DNA from: Massilia sp. Root133
GTDB taxonomy: Bacteria > Pseudomonadota > Gammaproteobacteria > Burkholderiales > Burkholderiaceae_D
DNA length: 64,000 nt
Assembly: GCF_001426525.1 (NCBI RefSeq)
Contig: NZ_LMEW01000023.1
Span: 124,001 to 188,000 of the forward strand
Direction of reading: 5' to 3'
Shown here: piece by piece, positions 1-8,928 of the stretch
How the letters are laid out: the number at the start of each line of letters is the position of its first letter
How positions within the stretch are numbered: the stretch's first letter is position 1
Notes under the pieces: generated by a model
What the model saw: the letters and a program-made list of their open reading frames with translations, nothing else
What the model was told of the DNA's origin: nothing
Databases searched by the model: none
Position numbers and translations under genes: made by a program

Positions 1-1021
1 TGGCCTCGGTGTCGTCCCAGGCGATGCAGCCGTCGGTGACGGAGCAGCCGTACTTCAGCTGCGACCGGTCGCTCGGAATCGGCTGGCTGCCGCCGACGAT
101 GTTCGATTCGATCATCACGCCGACGAGCGACTGGTTGCCGTGCCTGATCTGCTGGATCACGTCCGACATGACGAGCGGCTGCAGTTCCGGCTTCTTGTAG
201 CTGTTGGCGTGCGAGCAGTCGACGACGAGGTTCGCGGGCAGGCCGGCTTTCGTCAGGGCCTGTGCGGCGATCGCGACGGAGACCGAGTCGTAGTTCGGAC
301 GGCCGCCGCCGCCGCGCAGCACGACGTGACCGTAGGCATTGCCGCGCGTGCGCACGATCGACACGCCGCCCTGGCCGTTGATGCCCAGGAAGGAGTGCGG
401 GCTGGACGAGGACAGCACGGCGTTGATGGCGATGCTGACGTCGCCGTCGGTGCCGTTCTTGAAGCCGACCGGCGTGGAGAGGCCGGACGACATCTCGCGG
501 TGCGTCTGCGATTCGGTAGTACGTGCGCCGATCGCGGTCCAGGCGATCAGGTCGCCCAGGTATTGCGGCGAGATCGGGTCGAGCGCCTCGGTGGCCGTCG
601 GCAGGCCCAGTTCGCACACGTCGAGCAGGAACTGGCGCGCGCGCTCCATGCCGACGTCCACGCGGAACGAGTCGTCCATGAAGGGATCGTTGATATAGCC
701 CTTCCAGCCGGTCGTGGTGCGCGGCTTTTCGAAATACACGCGCATCACGAGCACCATCGTGTCTTCCACCTCGGCCTGCAGCGCCTTCAGGCGGCGCGCA
801 TAGTCGAGACCCGCGACCGGGTCGTGGATCGAGCAGGGGCCGACGACGACGAACAGGCGCTTGTCCTTGCGGTCGAGGATGTTGCGCAGGGTCTCGCGGC
901 CCTTCATCACGGTGGTGAAGGCCTTGTCCGTCAGCGGCAGCTTTTTATGCAGCTCGCTGGGCGTCGGCATGGTCGCGAACGAGGTGACGTTGGTGTTTTC
1001 GATATCGGGCGTGATCAGCAT
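1..1021 (-). CDS. aroG: 3-deoxy-7-phosphoheptulonate synthase (DAHP synthase, type I), C-terminus cut by window edge
   Basis: Catalyses the first step of the shikimate pathway, condensing phosphoenolpyruvate and erythrose-4-phosphate in the cytoplasm. Reading the minus strand from the ATG at 1021 gives a protein beginning MLITPDIENTNVTSF, followed by the family signature VVGPCSIHDPVAGLDYA and later the GGGGRPNYDSV and VVDCSHANS blocks typical of AroG/AroF/AroH enzymes. The last visible residues (AWDDTEA) align with the end of the family, so roughly 10-20 residues are missing beyond base 1. The gene is divergent from ybiB across 98 bases. The sequence does not show which aromatic amino acid inhibits this isozyme. 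The gene symbol is a family assignment; aroF or aroH would be equally defensible. Confidence 0.93.
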   Translation of the reverse strand, partial: MLITPDIENTNVTSFATMPTPSELHKKLPLTDKAFTTVMKGRETLRNILDRKDKRLFVVVGPCSIHDPVAGLDYARRLKALQAEVEDTMVLVMRVYFEKPRTTTGWKGYINDPFMDDSFRVDVGMERARQFLLDVCELGLPTATEALDPISPQYLGDLIAWTAIGARTTESQTHREMSSGLSTPVGFKNGTDGDVSIAINAVLSSSSPHSFLGINGQGGVSIVRTRGNAYGHVVLRGGGGRPNYDSVSVAIAAQALTKAGLPANLVVDCSHANSYKKPELQPLVMSDVIQQIRHGNQSLVGVMIESNIVGGSQPIPSDRSQLKYGCSVTDGCIAWDDTEA

Positions 1022-1119
1022 GGCAATCGTATTTATTCCAGAGGGGATCGTTGAGTCTAGCCTGAAATCTTACACCGTGCATCCTCCTGCCCAAAAATGT
1101 TGCATGGTATCCTGTCATT

Positions 1120-2094
1120 ATGGACACGACCAACACCTCCCCAAATCCCTTCCCGGCCGCCCGCTTCATCAAGGAGATCGGCCGCGGCGTAAAAGGCGCG
1201 CGCAGCATGTCGCGCGAGGATGCGAAACTGCTCTACGCCGCCATGCTCGACGGGCGGGTGTCCGACCTGGAACTGGGCGGCATCCTGCTCGCGATGCGCA
1301 TCAAGGGCGAATCCGTGGAAGAAATCGCCGGCTTCATGGACGCGGCGGAAAGCTCGTTCGCGCCGCTGCCCGCGCCGCCCGGCGATTTCGCGCCCGTGCT
1401 GATCCCCAGCTACAACGGCGCGCGCAAGCTGGCCAACCTGACGCCGCTGCTGGCCCTGCTGCTGGCGCGCGAGGGCGTGCCGGTGCTCGTGCACGGCGTG
1501 CAGGAAGATCCGGGCCGCGTGACGACGGCCGAGATCTTCGCCGAGATGGGCATCGGCCCGAGCGGCTCCACGGCCGACATGCTGGACGCCTTCGCCGCCG
1601 GCCGCCCGTGCTTCATGCCGATCGAGTTGCTGGCGCCGGAACTGGCGCACCAGTTGGCGCTGCGCCGCATCCTCGGCGTGCGCAATTCCACGCACACGAT
1701 CGTCAAGATCCTGCAGCCGTTCGAAGGCCCGGCGTTGCGTCTCGTGTCGTACACGCACCCGGAATACCTGGCGATGCTGACCGAGTATTTCGCAACGGCC
1801 GCCCCGCACGCGCGCGGCGACGCCTTCCTCATGCGCGGCACGGAAGGGGAGACGGTGGCGAACGCCAACCGCGCCCAGGAAATCAACTGGTTCCACGCCG
1901 GCCAGAAAACGCTGCTGGTCGAGCGCGATGCCCCGACCGACGAGCTGGCGCCGGCACCGGAAGGCCGCGACGCCGCGGCGACCGCGGACTGGATCGCGCG
2001 GGCGCTGCGCGGTGAACAGCCCGTGCCGCCGCCGATCGCGGCGCAGGTGGCGCAGTGCGTGCAGGTGTCTCGAGCGTTACGTTCGGCTGTCTGA
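1120..2094 (+). CDS. ybiB: DNA-binding protein YbiB (TrpD2-like)
   Basis: A 324-residue protein with the anthranilate phosphoribosyltransferase fold: an N-terminal helical domain (FIKEIGRGVKGARSMSREDA, about residues 16-70) followed by a nucleoside-phosphorylase-like domain with VLVHGVQEDPGRVTTAEIF and LRRILGVRNSTHTIVK. Members called YbiB/TrpD2 keep the TrpD fold but are reported to bind nucleic acids rather than make phosphoribosyl anthranilate. The glycine-rich PRPP loop GTGGD of true TrpD is not apparent here, which supports the TrpD2 assignment. ATG at 1120 starts just after a short AT-rich intergenic stretch shared with divergent aroG. It is followed 54 bases later by the flavoprotein gene on the same strand. 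The cellular role is not established by the sequence. Confidence 0.85.
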   Translation: MDTTNTSPNPFPAARFIKEIGRGVKGARSMSREDAKLLYAAMLDGRVSDLELGGILLAMRIKGESVEEIAGFMDAAESSFAPLPAPPGDFAPVLIPSYNGARKLANLTPLLALLLAREGVPVLVHGVQEDPGRVTTAEIFAEMGIGPSGSTADMLDAFAAGRPCFMPIELLAPELAHQLALRRILGVRNSTHTIVKILQPFEGPALRLVSYTHPEYLAMLTEYFATAAPHARGDAFLMRGTEGETVANANRAQEINWFHAGQKTLLVERDAPTDELAPAPEGRDAAATADWIARALRGEQPVPPPIAAQVAQCVQVSRALRSAV

Positions 2095-2148
2095 ACCGTT
2101 CGCCTTCCCGTACAATCACGCCTTTTGCGCGCGACAAACGAGTAAGGC

Positions 2149-3360
2149 ATGGCAAAACACTACGACGTGGCGATCATCGGCGCCGGCGCCGCCGGCATGA
2201 TGTGCGCCGCCACCGCGGCCCAGCGCGGCAAACGCGTCCTGCTGGTCGACCACGCCGGCAAGCTGGCGGAAAAAATCCGCATCTCCGGCGGCGGGCGCTG
2301 CAACTTCACCAACATCAACGCCGGCCCGCAGAATTTCCTGTCCGAGAATCCGCATTTCTGTCGCAGCGCGCTGTCGCGCTACACGCCGCAGGATTTCCTC
2401 GCGCTCGTCAAAAAACATCGCATCGCGTACCACGAAAAACACCGCGGCCAACTGTTCTGCGACGACTCGTCCGAACAGATCATCGCCATGCTGAAGGCCG
2501 AATGCGACGCGGTCGGCGTGCAGTGGCGCATGCCGTGCAAGGTGGCCGGCGTCACGAAGAGTACGGAAGGGTTCCGCATCGACACGGATGGCGAGCCCAT
2601 CCTCGCGAGCAATGTCGTTGTCGCAACGGGCGGCCTGTCGATCCCGAAGATCGGCGCCACCGACCTCGGCTACCGCATCGCGAAGCACTTCGATTTGAAC
2701 ATCGTCGAGACGCGCCCCGGCCTCGTGCCGCTGACGTTCGACGGCCCCAGCTGGCAACCGTTCGTGCCGCTGGCCGGCATCGCGCTCGAAGTGGACGTGA
2801 CGACAGGATCGAAGAAGGGCAAGAACGCGAAGTACGGCTACTTCCGCGAAGACTTATTGTTTACGCACCGTGGCCTGTCCGGCCCGGCCATCCTGCAAAT
2901 CTCCAGCTACTGGCAGCCGGGCACGCCCATCGTCCTGGATCTGCTGCCGGAAATGGATGTGGCGGAAGAGCTGATCGGCATGAAGATGTCGGTGAAAAAG
3001 CAGCTGGGCAATATCTTGTCGCAATGGCTTCCCACGCGCCTGGCGGAAGGCCTGCTGACCGGCAATGGCCTGATGCCGGATGCGCGCCTGCCCGACATGG
3101 CCGATGCGAAATTGCGCAAGCTGGGCGATGCGATCAACCGCTGGGCCATCGTCCCGACCGGCTCGGAAGGCTATAAAAAGGCCGAGGTGACCCTGGGTGG
3201 CGTCGACACGCGCGAACTGTCGCAGCAGACGATGATGGCGAACCACGTCCCGGGCCTGTATTTCATCGGCGAGTCGGTCGACGTGACGGGCTGGCTCGGC
3301 GGGTACAACTTCCAGTGGGCATGGGCGTCCGGCGTGGCGGCGGGCAGGGCGATCGAGTGA
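2149..3360 (+). CDS. BaiN/HI0933-family NAD(P)/FAD-dependent oxidoreductase (YhiN-like)
   Basis: A 403-residue soluble flavoprotein. The N-terminus carries a dinucleotide-binding motif (VAIIGAGAAGMM, residues 7-18) and the family hallmark ISGGGRCNFTN near residue 45. The C-terminus has the second FAD motif region GLYFIGESVDVTGWLGGYN. This matches the HI0933/YhiN/BaiN family, whose physiological substrate is unknown in most bacteria. The BaiN name comes from a bile-acid dehydratase study in clostridia and should not be transferred as a function. The ATG at 2149 is preceded by AAGG. The gene sits between ybiB and rpsU with no evident pathway link to either. Confidence 0.88.
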   Translation: MAKHYDVAIIGAGAAGMMCAATAAQRGKRVLLVDHAGKLAEKIRISGGGRCNFTNINAGPQNFLSENPHFCRSALSRYTPQDFLALVKKHRIAYHEKHRGQLFCDDSSEQIIAMLKAECDAVGVQWRMPCKVAGVTKSTEGFRIDTDGEPILASNVVVATGGLSIPKIGATDLGYRIAKHFDLNIVETRPGLVPLTFDGPSWQPFVPLAGIALEVDVTTGSKKGKNAKYGYFREDLLFTHRGLSGPAILQISSYWQPGTPIVLDLLPEMDVAEELIGMKMSVKKQLGNILSQWLPTRLAEGLLTGNGLMPDARLPDMADAKLRKLGDAINRWAIVPTGSEGYKKAEVTLGGVDTRELSQQTMMANHVPGLYFIGESVDVTGWLGGYNFQWAWASGVAAGRAIE

Positions 3361-3467
3361 AAAAAGCAGCCGTGTAGCAACTTTGCACACTGATGAAAAA
3401 CTTCGCACAGAACTTGAAAAGCTGTTAGAATTTCGTTCTTCCCTAAATCCAACGGTTTCATTTTTAC

Positions 3468-3680
3468 ATGACCACTATCCGCCTTAAAGAAAACGAGCCG
3501 TTCGAAGTCGCTATGCGTCGCTTCAAGCGCACTATCGAAAAAACCGGTCTGCTGACCGAACTGCGCGCACGCGAGTTCTACGAGAAGCCGACTGCAGAGC
3601 GCAAGCGCAAGCTGGCCGCTGCCGTGAAGCGTCACTACAAGCGCATCCGCAGCCAGCAACTGCCGAAGAAGCTGTACTGA
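3468..3680 (+). CDS. rpsU: 30S ribosomal protein S21
   Basis: A 70-residue basic protein (MTTIRLKENEPFEVAMRRFK and a C-terminal RKRKLAAAVKRHYKRIRS tail) identical in plan to S21 and of the family's normal length. S21 sits on the small subunit near the anti-Shine-Dalgarno region and helps initiation. It is the first gene of the classical macromolecular-synthesis cluster, here rpsU-yqeY-dnaG-rpoD. A stem-loop with a T-run at 3751-3779 lies just after it, so most rpsU transcripts probably end there and the downstream genes receive less transcription. This arrangement is common in proteobacteria. Confidence 0.97.
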   Translation: MTTIRLKENEPFEVAMRRFKRTIEKTGLLTELRAREFYEKPTAERKRKLAAAVKRHYKRIRSQQLPKKLY

Positions 3681-3750
3681 TTTATATTCACGCTTTCCCC
3701 GGTGACGGCCACTGCCAGTCCCGGCGTTGCAAAGCCTGAATTCGACGAAG

Positions 3751-3779
3751 CCCGCTCCGGTTGTGCCGCAGCGGGTTTT
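3751..3779 (+). terminator. Putative intrinsic terminator/attenuator after rpsU
   Basis: CCCGCT-C-CGG, loop TTGTG, CCG-C-AGCGGG, followed directly by TTTT. The stem has one C/C mismatch. It lies 71 bases after the rpsU stop and 30 bases before the yqeY start, the position where the E. coli rpsU-dnaG-rpoD operon also has a partial terminator. Confidence 0.65.
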
Positions 3780-3808
3780 GCCTTTTGCCCCTATCGAACG
3801 GAGTTTCC

Positions 3809-4258
3809 ATGAGCTTGAAAGACCAAATCACCGACGACATGAAAACCGCCATGCGCGCCAAGGACAGCGAGCGCCTCGCCACGGTCCGCCTCTTGATCGC
3901 CGAGATCAAGCGCAAGGAAGTGGACGAGCGTATTGAGCTGGACGATGCCCAGGTCGTGGCCATTGTCGAGAAGATGATCAAGCAGCGCAAGGATTCGATC
4001 ACCCAGTTCGAGGCAGGCGGTCGCCAGGATCTGGCCGACATCGAGAAGGCCGAACTTGCTGTACTGGTGACGTACATGCCGGCCGGCCTGTCGGATGAGG
4101 AAGTCGCCGCCGAAGTGGCCGCCGCCGTCGCCGCATCGGGCGCCGCCGGTCCGCAGGACATGGGCAAGGTGATGGCCATCCTGAAACCGAAACTCGCCGG
4201 CCGCGCCGACATGACGGCCGTCTCGGCACAGGTCAAGAAAGCCCTCGCAGGCGGCTGA
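3809..4258 (+). CDS. GatB/YqeY domain protein
   Basis: A 149-residue cytoplasmic protein beginning MSLKDQITDDMKTAMRAKD, which is the YqeY family signature; the C-terminus (GKVMAILKPKLAGRADMTAVSA) completes the domain. YqeY resembles the tail domain of the GatB subunit of glutamyl-tRNA amidotransferase, which binds tRNA, but free-standing YqeY has no proven reaction. I chose the ATG at 3809 because GGAG lies 6 bases upstream and the family starts at this methionine; an in-frame start further upstream falls inside the rpsU terminator. Its place between rpsU and dnaG is common in betaproteobacteria. Confidence 0.9.
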   Translation: MSLKDQITDDMKTAMRAKDSERLATVRLLIAEIKRKEVDERIELDDAQVVAIVEKMIKQRKDSITQFEAGGRQDLADIEKAELAVLVTYMPAGLSDEEVAAEVAAAVAASGAAGPQDMGKVMAILKPKLAGRADMTAVSAQVKKALAGG

Positions 4259-4408
4259 TGCCTGGTGGCACGGCTGCGGCATCGCCGCCACGGCCGTGTC
4301 TGTTTTGATGCACCGGAGCGGCAACGCCATGTTGCATTGTTGCAAATCAACTTGTAACGAGCCCTGCGGTATAGTCTGACCTGAGACAAATACTGTTAGT
4401 TAGATCAA

Positions 4409-6211
4409 GTGATTCCGCAATCATTCATTACCGATCTGCTCAACCGCGTTGACATCGTCGACGTGGTGGGGCGTTACGTGCAGCTGAAAAAGGGCGGCGC
4501 CAATTATATGGGGCTCTGTCCGTTTCACAACGAGAAATCCCCCAGCTTCACCGTCAGCCCGACCAAGCAGTTCTATCACTGCTTCGGCTGCGGCGCCCAT
4601 GGCACCGCCATCGGCTTCATGATCGAATACTCGGGCATGGGTTTTGTCGACGCCGTCAAGGACCTGGCGCAAAGTGTGGGCATGATCGTGCCCCAGGAGG
4701 ACGACAAGATCCCGCCGGCCCAGCGCGCCGCCCAGCAGGCGCAGACCCTGGCGCTGACGGACGCGCTGAACCAGGCCTGCGACTTCTATCGCGCCCAGCT
4801 ACGCACGGCGCCGAACGCCATCGCCTATCTGAAAGGCCGCGGCCTGACGGGCGAAGTGGCCGCCCGCTTCGGCCTCGGCTATGCGCCGGGCGGCTGGGAC
4901 AATCTGCGTTCCGTCTTCCGCGACTACGATGCGCTGGCGCTCGTCGAATCCGGCCTCGTCATCGACAAGGTGGACGAAGATGGCAACAACAAGAAGCGGT
5001 ACGACCGTTTTCGTGAGCGGATCATGTTCCCGATCCGGAACACGAAAGGGCAGGTGATCGGCTTCGGCGGCCGCGTGATGGACGGTGGCGAACCCAAATA
5101 CCTGAACTCGCCGGAAACTCCGCTGTTCCAGAAGGGGCACGAACTGTACGGCCTGTTCGAGGCGCGCCAGGCGATCCGCGACGCCGGCTACGTGCTGGTG
5201 ACGGAAGGTTATATGGACGTCGTCGCGCTGGCCCAGCTCGGCTTCCCGCAAGCCGTCGCGACGCTCGGCACGGCGTGTACCAGTACCCACGTGCAAAAGC
5301 TGCTGCGCCAGACGGACAACGTCATCTTCAGCTTCGACGGCGACAAGGCCGGCCGCCGCGCCGCCCGCCGCGCACTGGAAGCATGCCTGCCGCAAGTGAC
5401 GGACAACAAGACGATCAGGTTCCTGTTCTTGCCGCAAGAGCATGATCCGGACAGCTATGTGCGCGAATTCGGCGCGGATGCTTTCGCACAGGAAATCAAC
5501 GAGGCGATGCCGCTGTCGCAATTCCTGTTGCGCGAGGTCACGACGGAGCACGACCTCGACACACCGGAAGGCCGGGCGCGTGTCCAGTTCGATGCGAAAC
5601 CGCTGCTGCAGGCGATGACGCCGTCGGCCCTGCGCCTGCAGATCGTGCGCGGCCTGGCGAACCTGACGGAGTCAACGCCGGCGGAGATCGAAACGTTGTT
5701 CGAATTGTCCAAGCCGGTTGCGGTGGCCAGGAAGGCGCCGCCGCGCCAGGGGCGTCCGGAACCGGTCGGCCTGGAATTGCAGATGTCGCGCATCCTGGTT
5801 TCGCATCCGGCGCTGGCCCTGGGCCTGGACGAGTCGGCCTTGCGCGCCTTCGACCACTTCGGCGCCGAGCAGGCCGAACGCCTGCGCCAGCTCGTGGCGA
5901 TGGCGCAGGCGCTGGGACCGAACGGTACGTTCGCCGCGTTGTCCGAGCAATTGAAGGAAGCGAGTTCGGAGTACGACAACCTGATCGCATCGATCGCGGT
6001 CGAGCCCGAATCGGATATCGACGGGGACCGCGTGTGGCTGACAAGTGCAGTGAGGCAAGTCAAGATGGACGTGCTGAAACAGGAGTTGAACCAGTTGTTT
6101 TCTTCCGGATTGACCCCAGATCAGGTGAGTGCCCGCTATCGCGAAATCACAGCTCAGCAGGACCTCTTGGCCCGGGAGGCAGCGAACGACACCCCTGCGA
6201 AATTCGCCTGA
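4409..6211 (+). CDS. dnaG: DNA primase
   Basis: Synthesises RNA primers at the replication fork in partnership with the replicative helicase. The 600-residue protein has an N-terminal CHC2 zinc-binding domain with Cys37, His40, Cys58 and Cys61 (CPFH ... CFGC), a TOPRIM catalytic core around residues 260-340 (VTEGYMDVVALAQLG and SFDGDKAGRRAARRALE carry the acidic metal ligands), and a C-terminal helicase-binding region. The start is GTG at 4409, giving the usual MIPQSFITDLLNR N-terminus. A TATAGT hexamer at 4370-4375 could be a -10 element, but no -35 at good spacing was found. rpoD follows 194 bases later. Confidence 0.97.
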   Translation: MIPQSFITDLLNRVDIVDVVGRYVQLKKGGANYMGLCPFHNEKSPSFTVSPTKQFYHCFGCGAHGTAIGFMIEYSGMGFVDAVKDLAQSVGMIVPQEDDKIPPAQRAAQQAQTLALTDALNQACDFYRAQLRTAPNAIAYLKGRGLTGEVAARFGLGYAPGGWDNLRSVFRDYDALALVESGLVIDKVDEDGNNKKRYDRFRERIMFPIRNTKGQVIGFGGRVMDGGEPKYLNSPETPLFQKGHELYGLFEARQAIRDAGYVLVTEGYMDVVALAQLGFPQAVATLGTACTSTHVQKLLRQTDNVIFSFDGDKAGRRAARRALEACLPQVTDNKTIRFLFLPQEHDPDSYVREFGADAFAQEINEAMPLSQFLLREVTTEHDLDTPEGRARVQFDAKPLLQAMTPSALRLQIVRGLANLTESTPAEIETLFELSKPVAVARKAPPRQGRPEPVGLELQMSRILVSHPALALGLDESALRAFDHFGAEQAERLRQLVAMAQALGPNGTFAALSEQLKEASSEYDNLIASIAVEPESDIDGDRVWLTSAVRQVKMDVLKQELNQLFSSGLTPDQVSARYREITAQQDLLAREAANDTPAKFA

Positions 6212-6262
6212 TCGGAGAGGGTTGCCGAGGCGCCGTTCTTGACTGGAAAGAACAAGGGCGCG

Positions 6263-6271
6263 TGCTATAAT
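6263..6271 (+). promoter_or_regulatory. Extended -10 promoter element upstream of rpoD
   Basis: TGCTATAAT is a perfect extended -10 (TGnTATAAT). A TTGACT at 6239-6244 is too far away (21-base spacer) to be a normal -35, so recognition probably relies on the extended -10. Transcription would start near 6278, about 130 bases before the rpoD start, giving rpoD a promoter independent of the rpsU-dnaG transcript. Confidence 0.6.
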
Positions 6272-6405
6272 AAAACGCTAACTATTGCAAGCATTGAAAC
6301 GATTTTTCGTGACAATTCGGGCGAGGTGTTTCAGTTAGTGGGGCAAACAGTATGTGCCTGCAGCGTGATGTAAGGTAACAAAACTTTATCTTTAACCATC
6401 GTAAA

Positions 6406-8691
6406 GTGGTCGTTGTGACTTCGAAAGCGCCTGTGCCAACCAAGAAACCCGAAACCAAAGTGGCTACCAAATCCACCAGAATGTCCGCTAAAGTGGACAA
6501 TTCGCAAGACAAGGCGGAAGCTCGCGTTGCGGGTGTCGCCCCAGTCAACCAGACGACCGATGCGGAAGCCCTCGCCGCAATCGATACGTCGGGCTACGTG
6601 CTGCCGGCCGTCAAGGTGCCAGGCCGCCGTGGTCGCAAGCCCAAGGAATTCACGCCCGAAAACGATGAAGTCGCCGCCCTGAACGCGGTCGAGCGCGCCG
6701 AGCTGAAAGCGGTCGACAAGGCCAAGGCCAAGGACCGCAAGGCCAAGGAAAAGGCGCTGCTGAAAGATGCGTTCTCGTCGGACACGGAAGCGAGCGAAGA
6801 GGAACTGGAAATTCGCCGCCAGAAGCTCAAGGCCCTGATCAAGTCGGGCAAGGAGCGCGGCTTCCTGACGTATTCCGAGATCAACGACCATCTGCCGGAC
6901 AACATCGTCGATCCGGAAGCGATCGAAGGCATCATCGGCACGTTCAACGACATGGGCATTGCTGTCTACGAGCACGCGCCCGATGCCGAAACGCTGCTGC
7001 TGTCCGATAACGTCGCCACCGTCACCAGCGACGACGAAGCCGAGGCTGCCGCCGAAGCGGCGCTGTCGACCGTCGACTCCGATTTCGGCCGCACGACGGA
7101 CCCCGTGCGCATGTACATGCGCGAGATGGGCTCGGTCGAACTGCTGACCCGCGAAGGCGAGATCGAGATCGCCAAGCGCATCGAAGACGGCCTGCGCGAC
7201 ATGATCCAGGCAATCTCCGCCTGCCCGGTGACGATCGCCGAGATCATCGACGCCGCCCGCCGTATCGAGCAGGACGAGATCAAGATCGACGAAATCGTCG
7301 ACGGCATGGTTGATCCGGAAGGGGACGAAGCAACGTCCCCGGCGGCCGTCGCCCCGGCGTCGACCGAATCCGACGACGATGAGGACGAAGACGAGGAAGA
7401 GGAAGAAGAGGAAGAGGAAGAAGAGGCGAACGCGGGTTCCGGCGCGGCCGGCTATTCCGCCGAACAGCTCGAGCAGCTGAAGAACTCGGCCCTCGACAAA
7501 TTCCGCGAAATCGAACAGCAGTTCGACAAGATGCGCAAGGCCTACGAGAAGCAGGGCTATAACTCCGACGGCTACATCAAGGCCCAGGAAGCGATCTCGA
7601 ACGAACTGCTCGGCATCCGCTTCACGGCCAAGGTCGTCGAAAAGCTGTGCGACACCCTGCGCGGCCAGGTCGACGAAGTGCGCCACATCGAGAAGCAGAT
7701 CCTGGACGTGGCCGTGAACCGCTGCGGCATGCCGCGCGCCCACTTCATCAAGGTCTTCCCGGGCAACGAGACGAACCTCGACTGGGTCGACGGCGAAGTG
7801 AACGCCGGCCACGCGTACAGCGCGATCCTCGGCCGCAATATCCCGACGATCAAGGAACTGCAGCAACGCCTGATCGACCTGCAAGCCCGCGTCGTCCTGC
7901 CGCTGCCCGACCTGCGCAACATCAACCGCCAGATGGCGGCTGGTGAAATGAAGGCACGCAAGGCGAAGCGCGAAATGACGGAAGCTAACCTGCGTCTCGT
8001 CATCTCGATCGCGAAGAAATACACGAACCGCGGCCTGCAATTCCTCGACCTGATCCAGGAAGGCAACATCGGCCTGATGAAGGCGGTGGACAAGTTCGAA
8101 TACCGTCGCGGCTATAAATTCTCGACGTATGCAACGTGGTGGATCCGCCAGGCCATTACCCGCTCGATCGCGGACCAGGCGCGCACGATTCGTATTCCTG
8201 TGCACATGATCGAAACGATCAACAAGATGAACCGGATCTCGCGCCAGATCCTGCAGGAGACGGGCGCCGAGCCGGACCCGGCCACCCTCGCGATCAAGAT
8301 GGAAATGCCGGAAGATAAGATCCGGAAGATCATGAAGATCGCGAAAGAGCCGATCTCGATGGAAACGCCGATCGGTGACGACGACGATTCGCATCTGGGC
8401 GACTTTATCGAAGACAACAACACGCTGGCGCCTTCGGACGCCGCGCTGCACGCCTCGATGCGCGGTGTCGTCAAGGACGTGCTCGACTCGCTGACGCCGC
8501 GCGAAGCGAAGGTGCTGCGCATGCGCTTCGGCATCGAAATGTCGACCGACCACACGCTGGAAGAGGTCGGCAAGCAATTCGACGTCACGCGCGAACGCAT
8601 CCGCCAGATCGAAGCGAAAGCGCTGCGCAAGCTGCGCCACCCGTCGCGCTCCGACAAGCTGAAGAGCTTCCTCGAGAACAACAGCGGCTGA
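6406..8691 (+). CDS. rpoD: RNA polymerase primary sigma factor (sigma-70)
   Basis: The housekeeping sigma factor. The 761-residue protein has region 1.1 near residues 140-210, region 1.2/2 with YKFSTYATWWIRQAITRSIA for -10 recognition, and region 4 with TLEEVGKQFDVTRERIRQIE for the -35 element. Between regions 1.2 and 2 lies the large non-conserved region, which here contains an almost uninterrupted acidic run of about 20 Asp/Glu (residues ~322-341, bases ~7370-7430). The N-terminal 100 residues are Lys/Ala-rich and low-complexity. GTG at 6406 is the first in-frame start; a second GTG at 6415 is equally possible, as neither has a strong ribosome-binding site. Confidence 0.96.
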   Translation: MVVVTSKAPVPTKKPETKVATKSTRMSAKVDNSQDKAEARVAGVAPVNQTTDAEALAAIDTSGYVLPAVKVPGRRGRKPKEFTPENDEVAALNAVERAELKAVDKAKAKDRKAKEKALLKDAFSSDTEASEEELEIRRQKLKALIKSGKERGFLTYSEINDHLPDNIVDPEAIEGIIGTFNDMGIAVYEHAPDAETLLLSDNVATVTSDDEAEAAAEAALSTVDSDFGRTTDPVRMYMREMGSVELLTREGEIEIAKRIEDGLRDMIQAISACPVTIAEIIDAARRIEQDEIKIDEIVDGMVDPEGDEATSPAAVAPASTESDDDEDEDEEEEEEEEEEEANAGSGAAGYSAEQLEQLKNSALDKFREIEQQFDKMRKAYEKQGYNSDGYIKAQEAISNELLGIRFTAKVVEKLCDTLRGQVDEVRHIEKQILDVAVNRCGMPRAHFIKVFPGNETNLDWVDGEVNAGHAYSAILGRNIPTIKELQQRLIDLQARVVLPLPDLRNINRQMAAGEMKARKAKREMTEANLRLVISIAKKYTNRGLQFLDLIQEGNIGLMKAVDKFEYRRGYKFSTYATWWIRQAITRSIADQARTIRIPVHMIETINKMNRISRQILQETGAEPDPATLAIKMEMPEDKIRKIMKIAKEPISMETPIGDDDDSHLGDFIEDNNTLAPSDAALHASMRGVVKDVLDSLTPREAKVLRMRFGIEMSTDHTLEEVGKQFDVTRERIRQIEAKALRKLRHPSRSDKLKSFLENNSG

Positions 8692-8723
8692 GGCTTGACG
8701 GACCTACGCTAAAACAATATCCT

Positions 8724-8766
8724 CTCGCCACTTCGGCCGCTTCGCGACCGTAAGTGGCGAGTTTTT
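8724..8766 (+). terminator. Rho-independent terminator after rpoD
   Basis: A perfect 10-base stem (CTCGCCACTT ... AAGTGGCGAG) with an 18-base loop, followed by TTTTT. It lies 32 bases after the rpoD stop and just before the tRNA gene. Confidence 0.88.
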
Positions 8767-8790
8767 AGCGTCTTCGGATGTACCAGTTTC

Positions 8791-8869
<79 letters not shown>

Positions 8870-8928
8870 AAAATCCACAATGAATCAGGGGCTTGCGCGA
8901 CATCCGCCAAGCCCCTGATTTTTTGGTC

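Noticed and set aside
861..2015. Long open frame overlapping aroG's antisense and ybiB in another phase
   Set aside because: Arg/Pro/Ala-rich translation with no recognisable motifs; it is the out-of-frame shadow of ybiB, whose own frame matches a known family.
3414..3431. TTGAAA and TAGAAT before rpsU as a promoter
   Set aside because: Only 6 bases separate the hexamers; no consistent -35/-10 pair was found, so no promoter is called.
6239..6271. TTGACT/TATAAT as a standard sigma-70 promoter for rpoD
   Set aside because: The spacer would be 21 bases, too long; the TG before TATAAT supports an extended -10 promoter instead.
6331..8640. A 769-residue open frame antisense to rpoD
   Set aside because: High GC leaves antisense frames open. 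The translation is His/Arg/Val-rich low-information sequence and has no ribosome-binding site; rpoD on the other strand is certain.
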